A stretch of 64,000 nt of DNA from Ptiloglossa arizonensis (taxonomy: Eukaryota; Arthropoda; Insecta; Hymenoptera; Colletidae). A program made the position numbers and the translations under genes. The notes beneath the pieces were generated by a model. It saw only the letters and a program-made list of their open reading frames with translations, was not told the DNA's origin and did not search any database. Below are positions 51,840-64,000 of the stretch, one piece after another (within the stretch, counting starts at the first letter, position 1; each line of letters begins with the position of its first letter). Where the stretch lies: positions 682,001 to 746,000 of the forward strand of contig NC_135061.1 of assembly GCF_051014685.1 (NCBI RefSeq), read 5' to 3'.

Positions 51840-52470
51840 AAGGAGTAAAAAAAATGGTGCCGGAACGCGAGAACGGTCGCTAAAGGAAGAAAAACGTGGA
51901 CAAAGCGAGGGAAATCGGTGAAAAGGAAATAAAGGACGAAGAAGAAGGAGAGGAGAGGAAGAAGCGTGGGCCGAGGAATGCTGCTAGGCCAGCCGAGGGG
52001 GCTTTAATGTTCAAAGCGGAGGAGAAGGTCGGATCAAGGTTCCCGTGGAGTTCGATTTTCGGCGTCGCGTGGAACAGGTGAACGAAATGGTTTCCTGTTT
52101 CACCTTTCACGTTCGCAGACACACGGGGAGAAACGGGAGCGGGCTGCGCTGCACCTTCGCGGAGAATCCTTTCAGTGCTCGCAGGAGACCACAGAGGAAT
52201 GAGTACGGTCATTCCGTACGGTGGAATGTTGCCCTACCAGCTCGATAAGCACAGTGTACCAGCGATCTCGTAGGCGCCGCGAGTTCTGCTGATTAGTTGA
52301 TTCTAGCGTTATTACTACCGGCGAAGTTATTCGCGAGTTGAGAAGAACCTATTAGCGTTCATGGATGGTACACCGGGCTCAAGGATAAGCGAATGATCCA
52401 GGATTGCTACAGAGAGTGGTGGCAAAATACGAAGACACGATCAACGGTCCGCTCTGTACCTAGAAAACGA
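51840..52470. promoter_or_regulatory. GC-richer island, possible promoter or noncoding exon
   Basis: The stretch is clearly richer in G and C than its surroundings. It is purine-rich in its first half and has CpG-dense segments such as GTAGGCGCCGCGAG near 52,272. No long conserved frame is evident. It could be the distal promoter or first exon of Syndapin on the minus strand (a donor-like GTGAGCC on the minus strand lies near 52,546), or the 5' end of a plus-strand transcript (CAG|GTGAAC near 52,078). Neither can be decided from sequence alone. Confidence 0.35.
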
Positions 52471-52637
52471 GTTGTCGGGAATTTCTAGCTGTATATCAAA
52501 GAATGGATGTCGCGGTAAAGGTTGTGTACGTGTTAATCGTTGGCTCACCTACCGAGTTTCGATCTGTACGGGAGTGAGACACTTCTTTGTTTTTTGTAAA
52601 CGGTTTACGATTTTAGAGGGAACGTCGTTTAACAGCG

Positions 52638-52990
52638 TTGTACGTATTACGTTATACGTTTTTGTGTGATACGATATACGTTATGTGTTATACGTTGTGT
52701 GTTATACGTTATAAGTTATACGTTATACGTTTTTTATGATACGATATACGTTATATGTTATGCGTTGTGTGTTATACGTTATACGTTACACATTATAAAT
52801 TATGCGTTATACGTTATATGTTATTCACAATACGTTATACGTTATATGTCATTCATAATACATTATACGTTATATGTCATTCATAATACGTTATATGTTA
52901 CGCGTTATACGATATACGATATACGTTATACGTTCTGTGTTATACGATATACGTTATACATTCTGTGTTATACGATACACGTTAAACTTT
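52638..52990 (-). repeat. Degenerate heptamer island in inverted orientation
   Basis: About 350 bp consist of diverged ACGTTAT-type heptamers (for example TACGTTATACGTT). This is the reverse complement of the satellite unit at 1-19,003. The island is isolated in otherwise unrelated DNA some 33 kb from the main array, and the units are far more degenerate. Confidence 0.88.
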
Positions 52991-53144
52991 ACGCCAATGA
53001 CACTGTCATTACCCCTAAATTTGTTCCGAATTCGCCTAATACTGGAAACTGTTCGATCGATTAAATATATCAAGTCCAAAGTAAGATTTGCTAGAAAATC
53101 TTTACTAATGAGTTCAACTAACATATTCATGACAAAACGCAGTA

Positions 53145-53162
53145 ATATATATATATATATAT
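53145..53162. repeat. (AT)9 microsatellite
   Basis: Nine uninterrupted AT dinucleotides. Confidence 0.9.
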
Positions 53163-56100
53163 TCTGTATAATCTGGACGAATGAAAATCCTTCGATCGAT
53201 CGTGATGCTGATTTTCTGATTTCTGGATTACTCGATACCGGTGCTTCTGTTATGCATTAATTTCTATTACACGATGCATCGAGAATATGCAACGATGCGT
53301 TATGCGTTAGTCTGCTATCACGTTGTATGACGCTTTTCTATTTATAAATGAAAAATATGGCATTTGAAATGATTTTTTTTTCGTGTTAAAGAGCGTTGAG
53401 TCGCATTATTCGGATAAATTATACAGATATTTGCAAAATAATTCCATAAACTCGTAGGACTTTAATAATAATCTCAGGAGGTTTCCATTATGCAGCGGAA
53501 CGACGATTTACTTAATTTATTTTAATCTAGTCGATTACTCGGGATTTCGTATTCGTTTTCATCTTAAAAGGATTGTTTTGTAACGCAACATGCGTTACTG
53601 GTGACCCACGATAGTTAGGAACGGTAAATTACTTTTAAAAGTGGAAAGATTTTCTTCTAAAACAAAGTAAAGAGAAAATAAGATCCGTACGTGGCTTTGC
53701 ATTCTAATAGCGCAACGTAAATTTTTATTACGCAGTTGAACAACGTTGAGATAAATAATCTTAAAGCGAGGAAAGTGTACGCGAGATTGAATTGACGTCG
53801 AAGCATTGAAAATAAACACGACTGTGAACGTAATTGGCAACGAATAGATTTTTGCGCAACGTGCGTCGCTTATGTAAAATTATAATGGATAAATGTGATC
53901 GATCATCATCTTTATGCAAGTAGCTTGCGAAAAAGTCGGTGAAAGATAATCCCAGATGAATCACCATAGACGTTTTACTCTACTCTATCATTATCATCGC
54001 CCACTGAGAAAGCGTCCTTCTAATTGGATAATCCGGACACGAAAACATGTTTTCATTCTTTAAAAATATCACGCTCGCGTGTCACGGTTATTTATTTATT
54101 TTAAAAAGGTAGCCGAGAAATAATCTACGTTAAAATAACGATGAACGTTCGCTAGTATCATCGATGAATGAAAAAATATACGAACGTTTTCTGCAATTTC
54201 CTTATCGTTATTGACATCGATGATATCGTGTTTATTGTGATAAGACACAAGAGAGTATGCCAATTGCGAGCACGCGAAAGAATATTGATAAGATACAGGG
54301 TGTTGTAAGCAAACGTGACCAACTTCCCCATGAGAGAGAAAGCGACCAGCCAATGTGTATATAAGCGTTTCTGGTAACGGAAAGACGATTAATGGTATAA
54401 ACTTTGATGTAAAAATAACACGACTGTCGTAACTGGGTTGTGCGAGAACATTATTTTTATATTTTCCGTATTTATAGGCCGAGTATAGTAAATGAACTTG
54501 CACGTACATTCACCTCTCTATCCTTAAGTAAAACGAAGGAAGATATTCTCTATCCGTGACTAACGTAACATTTTATTCATCCCAGAAGAACTTCCAAACT
54601 CTCGATGTATCCATTTATAAATTATTTACAAATTTTCGTAGAGATGTTTACGTACAGTTAAAAATGAAAAGAAAATTGAAATGGAAATATTAGAAGGTAT
54701 TATCGAATTAGTATTTACAGGCTGTTCCAACGTAATATGAAAACATATTTCTAATTAATTTAATTGTTTTTTATAACTTTGCATAGTAGTACGTTCGAGG
54801 AGAATAATAATACTATTTGTGAATAACTAGATGGAAAATAATCATTTTTGTTCCATATTCTACGGTACGTACTTTGAACGATGAACAAACACAAAGGGTA
54901 CACTTGCAATTTTATGAAAGATGCAACAGAGTAGAAATTTTAACGATGTAAGGGAATAAATGGAAAATTGTAAAGCTAAGTAAAGAAGAAGACGATTCTA
55001 ATAATATTCTTAATATCCTTACATTCTTAATGTTTGAGCATTTATTATTTTAGAAATAGATTTGTAAGAAGATTTGTCGGAAAACAAACATCGCTATCGT
55101 TTTGCATTTTTGTTTCTTTGTGTACTATTTCGATAAAACAAATCTTAGGCACTCGTCACGAGTGTCGTTTAATTTTACGAAGAAAAAGATTGTCCACGTG
55201 GTAACAATTGACAAAAAATGACTCGTTTCCCGCTAATCGGAAGATAATAAAATAATACCTGCGACAATTGCGAGCGTTTAATTTGTACGATATGAACAAC
55301 CGAGTATCTTGGCTAAGACTCGAGCTATCTAGACGATTCCATAATTTTTTATAAATATAGCGAACGAACGTTCCGGGAACTGTTCGCGATTTTGCATAAA
55401 TAATTATCGAGTCGGATGACGAGATCGATATGTGTAATTCTAGAGTCGATGCAATTCCGCTTTGTATTTTGATCGCTGCGACTATGAACGGTGACTTCTG
55501 ACATCATCGCTATATTTTCAGCTATACAGCGTCGTAAAAAAAAATTCTTTTTTTATCATTTTAAACCGTTTCAATTGCAATGTACATTCAGTTCCTTATT
55601 ACGATGCACATCGAATCAGTTGCAATTGACTTTTATTAAATTGTACTTTATTGATTATTTTATCGTTGATAGAGTTTCAAATGATTTTGTACACGTACAG
55701 ACCGATCGCGAGATAAAATTAAGTTTTACGTTTACGTAAAGTCCTGAATGAAATTTGGAATAATTAAATCTAATACAAATGCAATCACTGAAAATAAATA
55801 TGTTTTCGGTCAGTTCAGAAGAATGAAAATCGGACGTAAACGAAATACCGTGTTTCTAATATAACAATTGTATTAAATATTTAACTTAGACAGTACATTG
55901 AGATTTAAGGGTATTGGATAAATTGAATTCTTTCGAATACTTTTACAGAATGCCAAATAACTAAGAATCAGATTGTGTGTGGTATTTTCTACTCGAATTC
56001 AGAATCATTCAAAATCCATTGATAAACTATTTGTGTCGATGTGTATGCACTTCATACGTTTTATATTTCAGTCAGATGCATTCGAGAGATCAAGGTTATT

Positions 56101-59100
56101 CGTATAGCAATCGAACGATTGCATTATACAGACCGAATAGTAATCTCCGTAAATGTATCGGGTTGTTCGAACAGACGTTTCGTTTTTTTTTTTTTTTTTT
56201 TTGTGAAAATGAAACACGATTGTTTTAGAGTGTATAAAAATTTGATTAAATCATACATTCTCCACTTTGAAAAACGAAATGACTTTCCGAACAATCCGAT
56301 ACGTTACTCGAGTCGAATCCTAGAATTCTGCTCCAAATATTTATCAAAGAATATTTATCAAACGCCCGATAGTTTCTAAAATGTTGTTGCACGTGCGTAC
56401 GTGTTCGAGGGACTCCGTTGCAGGAAATATGAACGAAACGTGTAAGAAGAGAGCGAAAACTACTTAAACGGATTGTTAACCAAGACACGAATGATTTCTA
56501 AAGATCAGAAATCTCGAGACGGGAACTCGTGTCGCGATACGCTATGAACAATACTGAGAATACAACGGCCGAGGAAATGGATGGCCTTAAAAGCGACCTC
56601 GTATACGAATTGCCGAGAAAGACGTAAGGACTTTACGTGTATCGAATTCCTTTTATACCGAGTATGCGCCTCATCTTTTCGAACCAGCCGGAAGTAATCC
56701 CGGCGACCTAATTCTTCTCAACTACGCAACGACAATACACAGAACGGAACGTACGCATAAAAGGATTTATAACCGCGGGTACTATTGATGGAAATAACAA
56801 AACAAGAAGGCCACGTCGTAAATTTTAATTCAAGATCTTCGTTCATTCATCGCACGGGTCACTCGAAACGAGCCTGTTGCGATAAAAAAAAATGACATTT
56901 CATACTCGGTAACTTCCTCAGCAAAAAGGTACGTGAAAGAATAACGTCTCGACAGAAATACCATTTCGCGAAATGTTGATTTCTTTTTTTTTTTTCATTG
57001 CTTCGCGAAGAGTAACCAACGAAGCGTTTCAGATTGTAAAATCGAAGGGATTCCGTGTACCGAGCCTGTACGTAAATTTTCGACGTAACGAAAACTGTAA
57101 TACGGTGTCAATGACAGATCGCCATTGCGATATTTCATTGTCAGATGCAGCTGCATACCGGGGGAGCTATGAAATTATCGTATGCACCAAATCGTTAATG
57201 CTCCCTTATTTCGTCGCGTTTGTTACCTGGAAATTATGCATTATTCGAATGGTGAAATTGTTAATCGTTGTTGTACGTTTTAAATTGTACAATAATGAAT
57301 GAACAGTAATTGTGTAACTATGTACTTTCAAACGAGATATATGTAGTATTATTCGTTGAAAAGTGTCTGTATGGCTTTAACTGGCTTTTGAATTCTAAAA
57401 TCTAATACTACTTCTAATTTTATGATATTATTTGGAGGATACTGAATTTCGTGTCTTTTGCAACGTCTACCTACATTGATTGAAACTTTTCTAGGTCCAG
57501 AACAGTTCAAACGAACAAATAAAACAGCTCTCTCAAGATCCATTGATCGTGCTCGAAAGAATTCAATACGGTGCATTCTTTCACGGTGGAATTGAACACA
57601 CATCATCGTCGATAAGTCACGCTCGTTCGCTTTGAAAAATACAAAACGAAGGCAAAGGTACAACAACTTTGCCTTTCGGTTACTGCACCGAATTTTACAT
57701 ATATTTACTCGCTTCCCGTTATTATTTTACGGTGAAATTTATAATGCGCGTGTACACACGATGCAAATTGAATGCGCGAGAAGTCCAGAAATGCAACGAA
57801 ATTAAACGTTACCGGTCAAGCGACCATTTCTAAAGCGAAGCGGATCTATAATGACGTAGAAACGAGACGAAAAGAAACACGAGACTGTTTACTTACTTAT
57901 TGGTACAATTTATAACATACGATTTGTGTTTCCTGTCCGAGGTAAAAAATTAATTTGCGTAAAGTACGTTTCATAATGTCAAGTTATTCTTAGCCTGTAT
58001 TTATTAAGGGGAACGTACGAAGTGTTGTGTACAATTTTAACGAGACTTTTTAAGAAGAGAACGAAAAGAAAAAGAAACATTTCGGTGCAAGGTTTGGTCA
58101 GTCTGTTGACCTGAGTGTTCCGTTCAGTGACACCGTCAGACCTGTGAGGAGTCAATTCCCTCAAAGACACATACACGTCCACTTGGTTTGCGTATTCGTT
58201 CCATTCCAGGCAGGTACTGAAGGCACGAATTGCCCTATGTGTTGCTACAGAAAGAGCCTCATTTCCCCTGCACAATCGTGTTGCCAAGACTCTTTGAAGA
58301 TGGCCTAGAGAGCTACTTCGACGAACCAGTTAAGAACTTTACGCGGGAGATTAATTCATATCTTGCTTCTTTCCATCGAGGTGGTTCCTTCCTTGCGAAA
58401 TTTCGACCAATTTTACAACAATCCGATTTTATGGTCTCAATCGGTGTATTAATACTTATTTGCAATTTTAATCCACCTTATCGCACATCGTGTTAGGTCT
58501 ACGAGTCGAAATACGAGTGTCGTATAAACTGTTCGCGAATCAGGCAGGGCCATAAATTTTTATCTTGATAAAAGTTCCGCCAGGAGATAAACAGATCTTT
58601 ATTTGTTATTACTCGGGTAAATGCGTATTTCAATGACGAGCAAACGCTCTGATCGATCGTCTAGATCGATCTAAAATTGAATTTTAATAGATTTAACGGA
58701 ATTATCGATAAGCTTAAGTCGATGTAAATTTCGCGCAGTAATTTTTGAAGAGGTGAAAATTGTAGCTGTTTCTTGGTAACTTTTATTTACTCGGTAATTT
58801 AAATTAACACAGTTGTGTATTTTAATTATTAACACATGTCGTCTCGATTATGTAACAATGGGAGTAGATCCGTGGAATATCGTCCACATAAAAGTGAACT
58901 GTCCATTATTTTTTAACGACAATATCACGCTTTTCGTTGAACCTTCTCGTCTAAAATAAAAAAAAAAAAAAAATGAAGCAACTTCTCTTAGAAAAAGAAT
59001 GAAGCAAATTCTCTTAAAAAAAAGCTTATTACGGCAATAGATTTAAATTATTTTTCGTGAAATACGAACCATTTCAATTATTATAATAATTAATCGTTAC

Positions 59101-62100
59101 AATTTCTACGTGACCAGAATGCGTGCTGAAACCAATATTGTTAAAAATCTCGCTCGATTCGTAGCCTTGTAATGTTCCGGTATGCACGAGATATGTCAAT
59201 AGAGCTTCGTTAGTTTTCATTTTCGCTTGTATTTTTAGATGGTTGCTTTACACAACGTATACCGAGTGAACGTTTCGGGCAAATTGCCAGTTTTTCAAAT
59301 ATCAAGAAAGAAAGTGCGAGCGTGGTTTAGGTGCTCGATAATTTCCTCGAAATCGAGGACAGTGCAATGGCGAAATCGCAGAGACAGCCACAATAAATGA
59401 ACAAAACGTTCTGGTAGTTTAAAGAAAGAAAAAAAAAGAAAAAAGAAAAAGAAAGAAAAACTAACAGAACGAAAGAACTGAAATACAAACGCAAGGTTCA
59501 ACGATTATGAATGGTTCGTATTTCAGCAGAGTCTGCTGTTTTCCATTGCAACGTTTGCACGAGTTGATGCTCATCGATTGCAAACAGCCGGTATCTCCGA
59601 AGATAGAAACATTTTTTTTTTCCGTTCACTCGCGCGCTATCGTGCATTCCGTGTAATTATTTATCGATATGTAACCGTTCCTCTCTCAGAAACTTTATCA
59701 TTGCAAAACACGATAAGATAAAGACGCACGGTTGCGATACGTTATCGGGTGATTCTTATTCAACGGTAATTTATTACCGATTTTTTACGTACCCGGACCA
59801 CGGAGTTACCGACGAATTGGTTATCTTTACTATTTTAGCGACAACACGAAATATTATCGAACGTGATCTACGTAAGTAGATATAGAGAATCGGTTGGACG
59901 TCGAAACGACCGATGTTTCACGTCACTTTGTATACTTTGCGGAAGAAGAAGGTATCGCGCGCTTAAGATTAGAAGAATTTGCGAACTTATTGAACAGTAC
60001 TGTATAGTATAGTATAACAACTTGGTTCTCGCGCGTTTTATCGAGTTTGTTGTTTCCGTTGTTAAGATCTTGCATCGATGATGTACGCGTAAAATTGTTG
60101 GATGAGCAGCTAGCTCGTACATATCGGAATACAGAATCTCTGTATTCAAACTACCCGCTGCTGGATCGATATCGTTGGTCGGTAAGTCTTCTTACTTCCG
60201 CTCGAACGCAAGGGGTGTACCGTAAATTAAAGCAATGCACGTAACAGTAATTTACTTTGCTGAAAAGTTATATCCTTTTACGTTGTCCCTGTTACATAAT
60301 ACGTAAGCATAAAGAGATATCCAGCTTTGTAACGACACTGTAACAGGAGTATAATTCAGAGTTCTGGTTCAATTTATTTTTTTTTCTTTTTCTATTTTTT
60401 TTTTTTTTTTTTTTTTTCTTCTTGCTTCATGGCGGACGAAAAATAACATCGTCAAAGAAAGAAATGCTCGTTAGAAATGGGTACCCTCTTCAATGTTTCG
60501 AGGTTTGAAAAACATGAGACACGAAGGTGCAATTAGGGCAAGCTTCTTCTATTGGCCTTGGACAAGAAGCCTGTTAATTCGTGACGTTGCACTGTGGACG
60601 ATTCAGGTTGCATCGAGCTAGGTCACGTTACGTGAATTAAAAATTTCGAAATTCGATCAAGGAGTATATTATTTAACAAAGTTGAATCTGTATTAAAATT
60701 ACACTTTCCTTATACAAAAGAATTAATTTTCATTGAAAGAATTAAAGCTGATTTTAAACTCGTATAAAATACACAACTCTCGTAAAAAAGTTTGCATCGA
60801 ATTAATCGATCCTGTATTTAATATTTAAATAGAAAGTTATTTCGTCTAACTTCTTATCAATACGTAAGCATCGTCCAACTGTTTTTCTGTTACATGCAGA
60901 ATTTCTCGGTACGACAATTTTTTTTTCTAATTTTCTACCAATGAAACTGAACCGTTTCTATCGTTTGTGGTACCAAGTCCCGATTGCAAGAATTATTACA
61001 GAAAATTTGGATTTTATCCCATTCCGGGTTGGACGAGGAACGACGAAAATATGAACAACAGCTCACGCAAAATGCACGTAGGAGCTTGACATGGTAATAC
61101 ATGACCAGAGACACTGCTCTTCAATTCGAGAGGCTGTCTTGGACGAACAAAAGAGCTTTTTGTCAAGACTCGTTCCCGTATCGATCCAGATTCAAATCTT
61201 TTCTTTACGTTCAAACCTTTCTTCGCGATCTATACACAAACTCTTCTCCATGCTCTTTTCTTCAGACACTATCCCTTGCACTTCTTTTTGCATACCTCGT
61301 CTCGTGTGTTCTCTTTTTTTTCTCTCAAACTTTCACAATAATTTCCCTCATTTCTAGCGTCTAAAGGAGCGAGTTCTTATTTCGTTGAAAAGATTCAACC
61401 GATACGCGTGCTGCTAACAGAGCCTCCGATTTATACGCGGTAATTATCGAATATCGGTTAAAAAAATTATTGAACGATATTGCAGAGGCGAATAAAATAT
61501 TTTTCATTTAATTTCGAACACGACAAAGAGGTGTACGAAATTTTTTTCGTCCGCGATTTTCGCTGGCTATTTTTATACACCGGACACGAAAATGAGGAAC
61601 AGTGAAAGCAAATAAAAAAACAGCGAGAGGGACACGGTTGTGCGTACACGATGCGAGAAGTTTCAAAAAATGGTGGAGGATAAGTTTACGACAATTTGAC
61701 GAAGAGAAATTGTGACACTCTGGTAGAGGATACTGTTCGATGAAACGAAGACTTTTAATTCAAACGCGATCAAAGAATATATTGCTGTATTCTCTGACCA
61801 ATATCATTGACAAACGTGCATACGTATAGCAGTGATCGTAAAATGTGACTACACTGATCGTAATAGATTGCAATTTAAGTAGCAAACGTTTCAATATTTT
61901 CTTTACAAGTTGCTCGAATTGTTTTCCTATTTGCGACCGTGCAAAACGAATCATACGAGACACGGAGTAAAATATAATACGGTTAACAATATCCTATTGT
62001 GACTGGAAAGTAACGACTATGCTGTGTGGGTCATTGGTGATCCACGAGACGATACGTGTATCGATGACACTTATGCATCGGTTAATGGTGTTATGAAATG

Positions 62101-62517
62101 TTTCACGATACTATGATATTACGTCCCTTCGTGGGGACAATATAAACCGATCTACACGGAAGTTCGGGCACGGGTTACTCAGTGATCCGAACGAAGTGGG
62201 GACGTGTTAACATTTAAATATTATTGTGAAAATATACTGCTCGAAATAATCGGAAGATTATACAGTAGTTACTACGAAGTTATTGTACGAATGAAACATA
62301 CAAAGCGAGAACGCTACCGTGTTAAATACACCGAATTTTCTCAGTCCTGATATTTAGTTAATCCTTCGAACGTGAAACTGTGGAACTGTTTAATTAGTAC
62401 GCTCCACGTGCATAAACATTCGAAACAGCACGTGATACGAACAACACGCTAGAACGATTATAATAACAATGTCGAGGTAAGGATATACAATGACACGTCT
62501 AGATACCGAAAGTATCA
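53163..62517. other. Noncoding DNA without a supported gene
   Basis: AT-rich sequence with scattered homopolymer tracts (for example 56,187-56,202 and 60,379-60,420). At about 58,100-58,400 there is a more balanced composition and overlapping open frames on both strands, but no protein family was recognised. No tRNA or rRNA was seen. Confidence 0.45.
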
Positions 62518-63563
62518 CGAATAATTTCGCCATTTTGTACGATTTTTACTTTCGCAAAATTGTAAAGTAAAGCTGAAAGTTATATTTATATTCCCTAAAA
62601 AGGACTACGTGTTTCATTTGATGACAACTTTTGAAAAAATTCGCAAAATTTACTCGTTTCTTCGCGTCTCAGAGTCCCCCCTTAACTGATTATATTTTAT
62701 CTTTACGTGTATACAGGTCGTATATACATCCACGTACGTGTAACCAAGACATTTAGATAATAGTAATAATTTTTTCTCGCGGATCACTCTCCTGCTTTTC
62801 AATATTTTTATTCGTCGAGAGCACTGTAAGTGACTTGGTAGGTAACTGAAGCTCTAACAAAAGGTTGGAAAATGGATGAGAACAGCAAGCGGACTGACAC
62901 GGGGAAAAGGCTTGAAATATTCGGAGCGTAAAGGTTCCGACAAATTTCAGTCTCGTGCTTCATCTCCAGACAGTGAAGTTACCGCGTCGCTGAAATTTCA
63001 TTTTTACCAATATTTCAACGAAATGTGCACAAACGAACCGGCCGCGTGGGTTTAATAACCTTGATAGCGACAAGAACTCAGAGATATCTTTGAAAAAGTT
63101 GCATAAATATTTTCGGTAGCGAGTGCGAATTTATTCCGCGTTCGACACGCACTCGAAACTCTCGGCTGCTTTGCTTACAACGAAGACTATGGTTATACTT
63201 TCAACGCGTTGAGGGGGACTCTGAGACGCAAGGAAACGAGTAAATTTTGCGAATTTTTTCCCAAGTTGTTATCAAATGAAACATGTAGTCCTTTTTAGGG
63301 AATGTAAATATAACTTTCAGCTTTGCTTTACAATTTTGCGAAAGTAAAAATTGTACAAAATGGCGAAGTTATTCGTTATACGTTCAACGTGTTAAGGGGG
63401 ACACCACTCTGGGACGCGAAGAAACGAGTAAATTTTGCGAATTTTTTCCCAAGTTGTTATCAAATAAAACATGTAGTCCTTTTTAGGGAATGTAAATATA
63501 ACTTTCAGCTTTGCTTTACAATTTTGCGTAAGTAAAAATCGTACAAAATGGTGAAGTTATTCG
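62518..63563. mobile_element. Inverted-repeat element with a ~170-bp terminal module (one inverted, two direct copies)
   Basis: A module of about 170 bp is present in inverted orientation at 62,518-62,686 and in direct orientation at 63,209-63,375 and 63,391-63,563 (period about 185 bp on the right). Shared blocks include AAACGAGTAAATTTTGCGAA, GTAGTCCTTTTTAGGGAAT and ACTTTCAGCTTTRCTTTACA. The layout suggests a foldback or long-TIR DNA transposon with a duplicated right end, and about 520 bp between the arms. No transposase frame is seen. Confidence 0.7.
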
Positions 63564-64000
63564 CTGTTCCCGGAACCCCTTCTGGTAAAACGTTTGTTGT
63601 TGGCAGAACTAAGGGGTTTGAAATAAAAAAACTAATATCTAAAATGTAGCGTAGGATTTTTCAGAAAATTTGTATAATTGTAGAAATGGTCGAAGTTTGA
63701 AGAAAAAACAATCATTTTTATCCAGAAAAACGATTTTGTCTTGAGAAAAACGTGTAAAGTTTATTTGTCACTGCAACTATGCTAAATGTTTGAATTTCGA
63801 AATATGTTTCTGATACAATATTCTACACACTTTAAAGTTTAAGAAAATAAGAAAAAAATTCGATTTTTTTTTATTCGTTAAAAACGGGTCCACCATCACT
63901 AAGACTTTTCATAATGTTTACACTAATATTTTACTTTATTACTTTGTAATTAAAATATATTTGACGATGCTACTCTTAATAAATCCGCACGATACTTTTC
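63564..64000. other. Noncoding right edge
   Basis: AT-rich sequence with no feature recognised. Confidence 0.4.

Noticed and set aside
52666..53260. Open frames over the inverted heptamer island
   Set aside because: They are repeat-derived, like those in the main array, with no conserved sequence beyond the repeat.
58230..58496. Possible mariner transposase end at LESYFDEPVKNF
   Set aside because: The similarity is limited to a few residues, the usual KCI motif is absent and no terminal repeats were found.
46529..64000. Further protein genes in the right third
   Set aside because: Open frames are short, AT-rich and without recognisable motifs, apart from the mariner fragment.

Overview
The window looks like an arthropod nuclear genome, most likely an insect and plausibly a bee or other hymenopteran. 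The reasons are the spliced genes with short AT-rich introns, an insect-type Syndapin, a ZAD zinc-finger protein (a class expanded in insects), mariner remnants and an R1-clade retrotransposon. The species cannot be fixed from sequence alone. The window appears to cross from satellite DNA (about 1-25,440) into gene-bearing DNA (about 25,440-64,000).

Region 1 (1-19,003) is a tandem array of a 7-bp unit (ATAACGT) with many variant units. The variants form higher-order structure: long blocks recur about 6.73 kb and 3.68 kb apart, and the offsets differ by whole heptamers. Region 2 (19,004-25,437) is a second satellite with a 189-bp monomer. It is split by one GC-rich R1-clade non-LTR retrotransposon (about 19,785-25,017) carrying an ORF1 with zinc knuckles, an ORF2 with APE endonuclease and reverse transcriptase, a 3' UTR with hairpins and a poly(A) tail. 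A near-perfect 14-bp target-site duplication of satellite sequence flanks it. ORF1 has one frameshift and ORF2 one premature stop, but the catalytic motifs are intact.

Region 3 holds two protein genes arranged tail to tail. The plus-strand gene (26,890-30,394, four exons) encodes a 1,056-residue ZAD/C2H2 zinc-finger protein. The minus-strand gene (33,130-46,528, eight coding exons) is Syndapin/PACSIN: an F-BAR domain, an NPF motif and a C-terminal SH3 domain, 483 residues. Its introns hold a mariner-derived MITE, a decayed mariner, another MITE-like inverted-repeat element with an 18-base G run, a 16-bp minisatellite and a possible 12-nt microexon.

Region 4 (46,529-64,000) has no convincing protein gene. 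It contains a mariner transposase fragment (50,017-50,259), a GC-richer island that could be a promoter or noncoding exon (51,840-52,470), a degenerate island of the region-1 heptamer in inverted orientation (52,638-52,990), and a ~170-bp module present once inverted and twice direct (62,518-63,563). The most interesting points are the satellite-targeting R1-clade element, the layered heptamer satellite, and its inverted island in gene-bearing DNA.
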